Shown one piece after another: positions 57,484-64,000 of a DNA stretch of 64,000 nucleotides (positions are counted from its first letter, which is position 1; each line of letters begins with the position of its first letter). The notes beneath the pieces were generated by a model. The model did no database searches. It worked only from the letters and a program-made list of their open reading frames with translations, and was not told the DNA's origin. The translations under genes and the position numbers were made by a program. Source of the DNA: Mycolicibacterium iranicum (lineage in GTDB: Bacteria > Actinomycetota > Actinomycetes > Mycobacteriales > Mycobacteriaceae); contig NZ_LWCS01000013.1 of assembly GCF_001650495.1 (NCBI RefSeq), positions 97,304 to 161,303 on the forward strand. The letters are read 5' to 3'.

Positions 57484-57902
57484 GGGCGAACTTGAATGGT
57501 GACGACAGTGCGGTTGACATCGTGGAGCTCGACGTCGACCTGACCAGGCACGTCGACGGTGAATTCGAAATTCTGGTCCGGGCGCGGTTCGACATTGAAC
57601 GTGTGCTCAGGCACAGAATGCACGTGCAGCTGGTCGGCAACGTCGCTGGTCACCTGGAGCACGATCGGTTTCCCGATGGTCGCCTGGGTCTGCCCGTTTG
57701 TCGGGGTAACCGTGCCGCCGCTGATGGCGATTTCGACGATCGTGGCTTCTTCGGGAAGTGGCGCCTGATGAGCCCGCGGCGATTGGGTAGCGCCGGCCGC
57801 AGAAGGCGTGGGAGCCGCTGACGGACTGGTCGATGCCGAATCGGTCGTCGTCGAGCCGCAGCCGGCCAGCAGGACGAACAGCGCCACCGGGGCGAGGGTC
57901 AC
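57480..57902 (-). CDS. Putative cupredoxin-like lipoprotein
   Basis: 140 residues from GTG at 57902. Lipobox (FVLLAGCGS), Ser/Pro linker and a beta-rich domain (IGKPIVLQVTSDVADQLHVH, HTFNVEP, VELHDVN) resembling cupredoxin/EfeO-like domains, with His suited to copper. The signal lacks the usual positive N-terminal residues, and a 9-codon mini-frame bridges it to the upstream gene. The true start may therefore lie upstream across a frameshift. Confidence 0.6.
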   Translation of the reverse strand: MTLAPVALFVLLAGCGSTTTDSASTSPSAAPTPSAAGATQSPRAHQAPLPEEATIVEIAISGGTVTPTNGQTQATIGKPIVLQVTSDVADQLHVHSVPEHTFNVEPRPDQNFEFTVDVPGQVDVELHDVNRTVVTIQVRP

Positions 57903-57924
57903 GACAGATCTGGCTGTTCAGTGG

Positions 57925-58113
57925 TCATGGGCGTTCGTTCCTCTCAACGACGGGATTCTCGGCGGAACCCGCATCTACAGCGGGTTCGCGACGACGATTT
58001 CGGCGCGCGATATAGAACACGACGCCGACAATGATCAGCGCGGGCGCAAACGCGGGCAGGGACATCCACAGCCCTACATCGGTTGCGAGATATGTGACTA
58101 CGGGAGGCTTCAT
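57925..58113 (-). CDS. Small membrane protein heading the interrupted operon
   Basis: 62 residues: one helix (LPAFAPALIIVGVVFYIARR) and a charged tail. Unknown family. Its stop overlaps the ATG of a 9-codon mini-frame leading to the lipoprotein gene. A degenerate BlaI-type site lies about 93 bp upstream. Confidence 0.55.
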   Translation of the reverse strand: MKPPVVTYLATDVGLWMSLPAFAPALIIVGVVFYIARRNRRREPAVDAGSAENPVVERNERP

Positions 58114-58205
58114 GATCTTCGAGCCGATTCCCTCGTCGCCGTGATCGCATCCCGATCAACCGCGGCGAACTTCAACATCTGCGACTCCCCACGACATGCA
58201 TCAGC

Positions 58206-58228
58206 ACCTACGTACTGTCTCCGTAATT
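58206..58228. promoter_or_regulatory. Degenerate BlaI-type operator
   Basis: ACCTACGTA-CTGTC-TCCGTAATT; good left arm, right arm 6 of 9. It is upstream of the three-gene operon at 58113. Confidence 0.45.
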
Positions 58229-58270
58229 CGCGTGGACGAAACATACCGGAACCTCCGGTACCGCGTACCG

Positions 58271-59041
58271 CTAGGTGAGTCGAACGCCTCGTCGGGCATC
58301 GATGGGTGCGAGGCCGAACATCTCGTGAAAAGCCCGGTTTGCATGGGAGCTGTCACTAAAGCCGGCGGCGTGTGCGGCATCGGTGATGGTTCCACCATCA
58401 CGGGCCACCGCCATCGCACGAATGAGTCGACTCCACCGCACGTAGGCGGGAAACGACATACCGACCTCCTGCGCCATCAGCCGTCCGAGTCGGTCGGCGG
58501 ACAGGTGCACCGCCTTGGCTACGTCGGTCAGCTTGACCGGGCCGCTGAGCATGTCGGGCAGCATGCCGACCACCGCTTCGACGCTGGGGTGCAGCGCGCC
58601 ACTCGCCTGCTCCTTCGGCCCGACCAGTCGCGCAATCACGTCATCCGCAGCTGAGGAAAGAGGTTGTCTCGCATCGATGTTGAGGATGCCGGCACCGAGG
58701 CGCACCCATTCGTGGACATCAGGGCGGATAGTGCTGCCGAAGAGACGCGTCACTTGCCGGCCGACGACGCTCGTAGGTTCCAGGTACACCATCACTCCAG
58801 AGCCTGTGCCGGTGTCGATAGAGTGCGCAGCGCCCGCGGCGATCACCGCCGCAGACGCGGACAGCCTTTGGCCATCGGCGTCGGACAGGGATACCGCACC
58901 ATCAGTGAGAGTCACAATCTGAAGGGCTGCGTGCGCGTGCTTGTGGGCCGAGCCGATCCGTCCCCGGAAAACGAGCCGCCCCGGCTCGATCAGCGCCTCG
59001 CCAGCCCACGTCACGTCCTTGAGTATGCCGTGTGCCGCCAT
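58271..59041 (-). CDS. AraC-family transcriptional regulator
   Basis: 256 residues from ATG at 59041 (an ATG at 59143 would overlap the upstream gene by 61 nt). N-terminal cupin sensor (FRGRIGSAHKHAHAALQIVT) and C-terminal double HTH (LTDVAKAVHLSADRLGRLMA, ITDAAHAAGFSDSSHANRAF). It is probably co-transcribed with the desaturase gene. A cupin-only relative is at 10568. Confidence 0.82.
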   Translation of the reverse strand: MAAHGILKDVTWAGEALIEPGRLVFRGRIGSAHKHAHAALQIVTLTDGAVSLSDADGQRLSASAAVIAAGAAHSIDTGTGSGVMVYLEPTSVVGRQVTRLFGSTIRPDVHEWVRLGAGILNIDARQPLSSAADDVIARLVGPKEQASGALHPSVEAVVGMLPDMLSGPVKLTDVAKAVHLSADRLGRLMAQEVGMSFPAYVRWSRLIRAMAVARDGGTITDAAHAAGFSDSSHANRAFHEMFGLAPIDARRGVRLT

Positions 59042-59082
59042 CGCTAGGTTCAGATGCGCAATCCCGAGCGTCTCGGTATCGC

Positions 59083-59991
59083 CTACCGTGCGACTTCCTC
59101 GGGTGATACGGTCGCATCGTCGTTCATGGCACCGAATTTGCATGCGCCACTTGCCCGGAACGGTTCCGCCAGCTGCGCGAGATATCCCGCCGGGTAGTTG
59201 GGTTTTGCCGCCATGCCGAGATCATCCGAGCGAAAACGGCGGTCAGGATCGAAGGAGAACGTGCGCAAAGCGTGATCCCATGTCAACGTGAATAGTCCGA
59301 AGTTGACATCACCAATACCAGCCCACTTGAGGTGGTGGAAACGGTGGCCTTCGTTGAGTGCCAGCACTTTACGTAGAGGTCCGACGCGGTAATCGGCGTT
59401 GGAGTGCTGAAGCAGAAGCTGTACCGCGATCGCCACCGTGAGTACCTCTGCAACGGGTTTCGTCAACCCAAGGATCAGCAGGGGTGTGATGCCTGCCGCC
59501 AGTTCAAGTGCTCCGTGCAGCGGGTGCTTCATGAGGCCATTGAAGCCGTAGAAACGCTTGACACTGTGGTGGACAGCATGGAAGCGCCACAGCCACCCGA
59601 CTCTGTGACTTGCCAGATGTACCAAAGTGACTCCAAGGTCGGTGACAAAGATTGCGATGACAACCTGAACAACAAACGGCAACGACGAAGGCCACCATGC
59701 ACTGAATGGATTAAGCATCGCCAGGACGGGAACGACGAGCACAGTCAACAGCAACGACGTTTCGTTGATCAGAGCATGTGCGACATCGCGCCGACTGTCA
59801 CCGATCGGCTCGTTCCAAACATCGCTGTAGGGCAACACCCGCTCAGCCGCGAACGACAAGCCGATCGCAATCAGAATGAGCCCCGCCATGCAGACCTCTG
59901 CCCACGCGGCGTGCGCCAACGCGATGGCTGCGCCGTTGACGCCTATCAACATGATCGGCGCATAGCCGTATCGGACGATCGTTGTAACCAT
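59083..59991 (-). CDS. Sterol desaturase/fatty-acid hydroxylase-family membrane enzyme
   Basis: 302 residues. Four helices and three His clusters: HLASHR, HAVHH and HRFHH, which bind the di-iron centre of the family. Likely hydroxylates or desaturates a lipid; the substrate is unknown. The C-terminal half has a degenerate copy at 17320-17750. No BlaI-type site upstream. Confidence 0.85.
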   Translation of the reverse strand: MVTTIVRYGYAPIMLIGVNGAAIALAHAAWAEVCMAGLILIAIGLSFAAERVLPYSDVWNEPIGDSRRDVAHALINETSLLLTVLVVPVLAMLNPFSAWWPSSLPFVVQVVIAIFVTDLGVTLVHLASHRVGWLWRFHAVHHSVKRFYGFNGLMKHPLHGALELAAGITPLLILGLTKPVAEVLTVAIAVQLLLQHSNADYRVGPLRKVLALNEGHRFHHLKWAGIGDVNFGLFTLTWDHALRTFSFDPDRRFRSDDLGMAAKPNYPAGYLAQLAEPFRASGACKFGAMNDDATVSPEEVAR

Positions 59992-60774
59992 GATTACAGC
60001 GTCGGCGCAGAAAGATGTCCACCGCTTGAACAGATCCGTTCAATCGCGAAGAGCTGGCGTTCAATGCTAATTAGACAACGAAGTAACGACAGCCAGCTGC
60101 TATAAGCCGTGCGGCGTCCCGCCACCTACCGGGGCGTGTTGTTATGCACGATAACGTTACGGTTTGGCGCCACGCTGACGCGCCTATAACGATATGAGAG
60201 TTAGCCTGATGCCCAAGCGCAGTCACCGGGAGCACACGACAGCGGGGATCGACTGCAAGGTGTTCGATCTTGTGCAATCCCTTGCAGAAGCGTGCTTATG
60301 CGGCAATGCGAGTATTTCATTGGGGTACCTTCGACGGCGAGACGCGGACGGCGACTGTCCAATACATAGGGTTCAGTGAAGATGTCCTCTTTCACGGGCG
60401 GCTGCATCGCCGAGGGGTGAGCATCACGGGGGATCGGCAAAGCTACAAATACATGACGGGCTTGCCGGTCCAGGCCTGCTCGGACCGATGCATTCCAGAA
60501 CACCACCCGGCGGTTGGCACCATAGAGAAGCGTCGTGGATAACGACTGATATCCATAGCGCGGTTGACTTGTCCCCCACGACCCGATCGAGTCGATGCGA
60601 CAATATGCGGGAATCGAATATGCAGGTTTACCGGTATTAGTCTGCTCATTGCATCCGGTGAATTTGGCATCCTCGCACGGTCAGGACAACAAACATTCCC
60701 CAGCCGAGCGAGCGTCCAACAAGAACGAGCTGCAAGACGCTCCCCTGGGGCGGGGAGCAGGCCGCCGCCCCTAG
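59992..60774. other. Non-coding or degraded stretch
   Basis: 780 bp. The open frames here are short and have no recognisable motif or ribosome site. Local composition is less GC-rich near 60105-60210 than in the genes around it. No RNA gene recognised. Confidence 0.45.
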
Positions 60775-61335
60775 TTAAGGGTGCCGCAGTTCTCCGTAGC
60801 GGATAGGTGTCAGATCCTCGCTGTGGCTGACGTGGAGCTGACCGGGGCGGGTCCGTTGTTCGTAGGCGGTGATGACCAGCCAATTCCCCCGGCGGCAGGC
60901 ACCAGTACGCCTTGCACATGCAGGAACCATGCGGCATGGCCCACCGCTTGGCACGCCGGCCAGTCGTCGCCATAGATGTCGTCGTCCTCGAGCCCCACCG
61001 CTTCGCGGGCGTCAGAGGTGATGAGATCCAGGACGGCCAGGTCGGTGGCCTCGATGGTGTGCAGTCGATACGAAGCTTCGAGCATCTTCTCGCGGGTCGT
61101 CGACGCCGCCCGCGCGGCGCGTTCTACTTCGACCATGCACGCTTGCGTGGAGTCGGCCAGATAGATCGCCGAGAAGAGTCCGGCAGGGTTTCCATCTTCC
61201 GCCGAATCTGCGCGCCCCTTCCCCCGACAAGGGGTCACGGTGGGCGCCGGTGTAGCGAGCGCACGTGCCCGACCACCGGCTGGTGCCGCGCGCGTCGATG
61301 CGCTGCACCAGGTCCTCGTCGAGCGCATCGCTCAC
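60775..61335 (-). pseudogene. RES-domain (MbcT-like) toxin gene with two frameshifts
   Basis: Frame 1 from 61335 gives RYTGAHRDPLSGEGARRFGG, frame 2 (after one extra A near 61190) gives NPAGLFSAIYLADSTQACMV and continues to VLVPAAGG. A missing G near 60890 then moves to frame 3: NWLVITAYEQRTRPGQLHVS to the TAA at 60775. Together these make a RES domain, a toxin family that destroys NAD+. Overlaps the antitoxin stop by 4 nt. Confidence 0.75.
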
Positions 61336-61724
61336 ACGAAGATCCCTTCGGCCATGGCGTCGATGAGGGCCAAGACGCGCTGGTACTCGCCGTCACGCAC
61401 CAGGTCGGCGGGCTTGGCGTGGGCCAGTAATCGATTCGGGGAGAACATCCAGACGTTGGCCTGGTCTCGGGGAAGCACTTCGGCCAGCGCGTCGGCGACG
61501 TAGGCCAGTTCGATGAGTCGTTGTTTGTTGAGTCGTTGTGGAACGACCTGTCCCGAGGTCCAGCGCGCCACCGAGCGCGCCGACGCGTCGACGATGTCGC
61601 CGACCTCTTCGTAGGTCAATCCCAAGCGCTCGATCGCACTCGACACGGTCGAGGCGAGCGCGTTAGCTCCCACATCGTCTGCCTGTCTTGCTTTTGTCTG
61701 CGTGTGTGTCATGCATTCTGTCAT
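61332..61724 (-). CDS. MbcA-like (Xre/MbcA/ParS) antitoxin
   Basis: 130 residues from ATG at 61724; an ATG at 61712 is an alternative. N-terminal HTH-like part (LGLTYEEVGDIVDASARSVARW) and a C-terminal toxin-binding domain (NVWMFSPNRLLAHAKPADLVRDG). It partners the RES toxin gene just downstream, which is broken. Confidence 0.82.
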   Translation of the reverse strand: MTECMTHTQTKARQADDVGANALASTVSSAIERLGLTYEEVGDIVDASARSVARWTSGQVVPQRLNKQRLIELAYVADALAEVLPRDQANVWMFSPNRLLAHAKPADLVRDGEYQRVLALIDAMAEGIFV

Positions 61725-61761
61725 GAAACAACGCCCGAGGTCGAGAGGACGTTTTCACACG

Positions 61762-62313
61762 ATGGGCATTCAGTTTCGGCTCGGACCCAACGACCACAAG
61801 CAGGTCGAAGATTTCCTGTCGCGTGAGCACGCTGGCACCGACGCCATCACCCTGGACACCAAAGCTGCACGTCACCAGGCCGCTGCGGCGGCAGCCGCCG
61901 TGGAGGCGGGCCTGCGGGTGTACTGGGAGCCCGCCGCTGAGCGGCTTGCCGACGAGGGCTTCGGCCTCGACAAGCTGCCGTGGACCGGCCGTCCCTACGG
62001 CATCAATGCCCTTGCCGAGGATCAATCGGCACGCCGCGCTGGTAGACCTGACGGTGCAGAAGCACCCGGAGCTCGTCACCCACGTCACGGCCCCGCACTT
62101 CTACGTCACCGACGAACGCACTGCACGACTGAACGTCGATCTCGCCGAACGCACCCGCCTGGCCGTCGGCAAGGACAAGCCCACCCGGGCCGTGATCGCC
62201 GTTCACGCTCAACGTCAAGTTCACCGACCTCAATAAGGAGTACGGCCTCACCGTCGAGAACGCGGTGCTGCACTACGCTCCCGAGCCGGTACCGAACGCC
62301 AACGCCAGCCTGA
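61762..62313 (+). CDS. Composite hypothetical frame
   Basis: From ATG at 61762 the first 85 or so residues (MGIQFRLGPNDHKQVEDFLS to GRPYGINALAED) read like a real protein start with an Ala-rich helix, but of no family I know. After about 62025 the frame becomes Arg/His-rich out-of-frame sequence across the alkyl-sulfatase remnant. Probably a gene start fused to unrelated DNA. Confidence 0.35.
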   Translation: MGIQFRLGPNDHKQVEDFLSREHAGTDAITLDTKAARHQAAAAAAAVEAGLRVYWEPAAERLADEGFGLDKLPWTGRPYGINALAEDQSARRAGRPDGAEAPGARHPRHGPALLRHRRTHCTTERRSRRTHPPGRRQGQAHPGRDRRSRSTSSSPTSIRSTASPSRTRCCTTLPSRYRTPTPA

Positions 62314-62476
62314 CACTGCTAAAGCCACGCTGGACGATATTCAGCTGGGCACCATCACCCTTGACGACGCCAAGAAGCAGAACAAACTCACCATCGATGG
62401 CCAAGAAGCGTCGTTCAACGATTTCCTTGGCCTACTCGACACCTTCCCGTTCTGGTGCAACATCGTCACCCCATAG
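62025..62476 (+). pseudogene. C-terminal remnant of an alkyl-sulfatase-like gene
   Basis: Read in shifting frames it gives LVTHVTAPHFYVTDERTARL, VKFTDLNKEYGLTVENAVLH and, near the end, FNDFLGLLDTFPFWCNIVTP before TAG at 62476. The ending FWxNIVTP with a preceding SCP2-like domain is characteristic of the alkyl sulfatase C-terminal domain. The metallo-beta-lactamase part is absent. Confidence 0.6.
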
Positions 62477-62985
62477 CCCGAAGCCGGCGTGGCCGTTCAC
62501 CGAAGACTGACCTGAGATAAAACCGGCCCTAGCCATCGGCACCGATGGCACCTGTCCCAGATGTCGAGTCCGACACCGTGGGCCCGCACACCACATGGCG
62601 GTGAAACGCGCGATCTCCGAGGCGTGCGCCAGCCGGTCCACGATAACCTCGCCGCGCTCCTCAAGGACCGGTGAACCTAACAGCCGGCACCGACGTTCAC
62701 CGCGGCCCGCGTATTCGGCCACCGCACCACGCCGCACGCCCCATCAGACAGCGTCCGCGTCGACACGACCGCGACCCCGCAGCCGCGCTGCGGCGACGCA
62801 TCGCTCAGTGCGCCCAGCAGGCCGGCGGGAGTGCGGGATCGCGGCCCCGCGGCAGCGTCCCCGCGACGGCATCAACTTGCGCGCTGCCCTGCGCCGTCGC
62901 AACGCCGCGCCGAGCGCCCTTCTGTCGTCGGGTTCAGGACGTAGCGCACCCTTGAGACTTCCGTCGCCGCGCCACCGCCGAACCG
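62477..62985. other. Stretch without a recognisable gene
   Basis: About 510 bp of very GC-rich DNA. Long frames exist on both strands but are Arg/Pro/Ala-rich and look like shadow frames. I support no gene here. Confidence 0.4.
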
Positions 62986-63480
62986 TCACGCTGGCGCCGC
63001 TCCGGCCGGCGGTTCGCCCGCGTCCGGGCCGACCTCCCCGTCCGCCGCCGCCTCCCCCGTTCCGGACACATTCCGACCTAGTGCCTGCGAACCGTTCCGC
63101 GATACCGGATTTGCCGCTTTCGGCGCATGCCGTGCCATCACGCGAACGATTGCGATCCCGAGGTCGTGTTTGGTGGCGATCGTCGTCAGCGTCTCACCCC
63201 GCTCACGCATCCGTTCGACGGCCGCGCCCGCCGCTTCGCGATCGTCGCCTACCCGTTTAGCTTCTTCGCGCGCCAACTGCGCGTCGGCCTGCGCGCGCAG
63301 CTCCGCGCGCCGCTGCTTCTTCCACTCGCCAATCGCGTCGAGTTTGTCGATCGCGTGAAGCAGGATCGTCGCGTCCTTAAGGTTCGCCTTCTCCCGCGCC
63401 GCAAGCTCCTCGTTGGCGCGCCGAGCCGCTTCCACAGCCCGGCGCCGGGCCTCCGCCTTGGATGTTCTCGCTGCCGTCAT
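62986..63480 (-). CDS. Coiled-coil protein with C-terminal HTH-like segment
   Basis: 164 residues from ATG at 63480. The N-terminal two-thirds is a charged Ala/Arg/Glu coiled coil (SKAEARRRAVEAARRANEEL). Then GETLTTIATKHDLGIAIVRV resembles a helix-turn-helix, followed by a Gly/Ala/Pro tail. It resembles small accessory proteins of mycobacterial plasmids and phages; function unknown. Confidence 0.55.
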   Translation of the reverse strand: MTAARTSKAEARRRAVEAARRANEELAAREKANLKDATILLHAIDKLDAIGEWKKQRRAELRAQADAQLAREEAKRVGDDREAAGAAVERMRERGETLTTIATKHDLGIAIVRVMARHAPKAANPVSRNGSQALGRNVSGTGEAAADGEVGPDAGEPPAGAAPA

Positions 63481-63877
63481 GGTTGAGGACCTTAGAAGTG
63501 TTCGGGCCGTGCAGGCCACCACCACAGCCACATTCGTCGCCCACGACTTTTTTCGTCCGCCCTCCTGACCGCTTCACCGTCGCCACCCTCAACCCACCGT
63601 CACCCACCCCACTCGCCAACCACCGCACCCACCGCCAGCCGCCCACCTCACACCCCGTTTACAGCCCGCCGACAGACCACACACCTCTTGCACTATGGGC
63701 CTGAAGGTCGCGAATCAACCTGAAGTTGACGCGTATATCTGGCGCATGGGACCAGCGCCGGATGCGCTTCATTGAACCACTTTCGTGTTCCTCCTGGTAG
63801 ACGGATTTCGCTCGCAGGTGTGGTAACTTGCGGTTGTCATTGACAACTCTAAGTTGACGATAGATGGAGGTTCTCTT
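63481..63877. promoter_or_regulatory. Region upstream of tyrosine recombinase
   Basis: No gene. A perfect 7-1-7 dyad GTTGTCA-T-TGACAAC (63833-63847) includes a -35-like TTGACA. AAGTTGACG is repeated at 63723 and 63851. These may be an operator or recombinase-binding repeats; the case is weak. Confidence 0.35.
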
Positions 63878-64000
63878 GTGAGCGTTCCGGGGTCGGCGCA
63901 CTTGGTTCTTGCCTCGGGCGTGGTTCACCTGGACGAGGCCAGCGCAGTCTTCGAAGCGATGCTGTCTGGGTGGGGTCGTCAACAGGCGTCTCGGCTACTC
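63878..64000 (+). CDS. Tyrosine recombinase/integrase, N-terminal part (cut by window end)
   Basis: 41 codons from GTG at 63878, with GGAGG 7 nt upstream. The frame ends FEAMLSGWGRQQASRLL, matching the core-binding SAM-like start of phage-type integrases (W..QQ.SR.L). The catalytic domain would be outside the window. Confidence 0.6.
   Translation, partial: MSVPGSAHLVLASGVVHLDEASAVFEAMLSGWGRQQASRLL

Noticed and set aside
60194..60973. Several open frames between the desaturase gene and the RES remnant
   Set aside because: No motifs, poor composition and overlap with the RES frames; treated as non-coding.
62595..63260. Long Arg/Pro-rich frame on the plus strand
   Set aside because: Shadow of very GC-rich DNA and of the minus-strand coiled-coil gene; no ribosome site or motif.

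Overview
The window is high-GC actinobacterial DNA, almost certainly from a Mycobacterium/Mycolicibacterium. The CtaD, CtaE, RipA/RipC, LdtMt2-like, LpqS-CysK2, DUF3703 and MbcA-like proteins all look mycobacterial. It reads as an accessory metal-resistance island or plasmid segment: metal-resistance modules sit among mobile-element debris (IS21 remnant, TniQ, an intact IS481-like element, a tyrosine recombinase start, a broken RES toxin gene) and extra copies of genes that are normally chromosomal housekeeping genes.

Layout. 1-1.1 kb: end of an AAA ATPase gene. 1.1-2.5 kb: His-rich membrane protein and a PPOX-family protein. 2.7-10.4 kb: copper operon on the minus strand (CopZ-like chaperone, secreted His-rich protein, CopA-type ATPase, YHS protein, CsoR, CopB-type ATPase) behind CsoR-type operators, with a divergent alpha/beta-hydrolase-fold gene and a small Cys-containing ORF behind a third such operator. 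10.5-12 kb: truncated AraC gene, IS21 remnant, CadD-type transporter. 12.1-16.4 kb: mercury operon (MerR-type regulator, merA, merB, MerF-like transporter, thioredoxin-like lipoprotein, CcdA-like protein). 16.5-17.75 kb: tniQ joined to a decapitated sterol-desaturase-like gene.

18-58 kb is the most interesting part. It carries three BlaI-type repressors, each translationally coupled to a short M56 (BlaR-like) membrane metalloprotease, and 19 copies of one 23-bp operator with constant 9-5-9 architecture (arms close to ATCTACGTA / TACGTAGAT, or ATCTACTAT / TTAGTAGAT). A twentieth copy lies at 1.04 kb. The sites precede genes for peptidoglycan hydrolases (NlpC/P60), an L,D-transpeptidase, a class A-like serine hydrolase, an lpqS-cysK2-MFS operon, DUF305 and DsbA-like proteins, CcdA-ResB, CtaG, CtaD, a TlpA-like thioredoxin, CtaE, a methyltransferase and small membrane proteins. 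I infer an island-encoded BlaI-type regulon joining cell-wall remodelling, copper handling and heme-copper oxidase biogenesis. A two-component system, a CadC/NmtR-like repressor with a P1B-4 metal ATPase, and a spermidine-synthase-like membrane protein lie among them.

55.8-57 kb: an IS481-like element interrupts a membrane-protein gene; the 6-bp duplication and the reading frame across the gap are both recoverable. 58.2-60 kb: AraC regulator and sterol-desaturase-family enzyme, whose degenerate relatives lie at 10.6 and 17.4 kb. 60-64 kb: degraded DNA with a doubly frameshifted RES toxin gene, its MbcA-like antitoxin, an alkyl-sulfatase C-terminal remnant, a coiled-coil/HTH protein and the start of a tyrosine recombinase.

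All functions are inferred from motifs and family knowledge; no database search was run.
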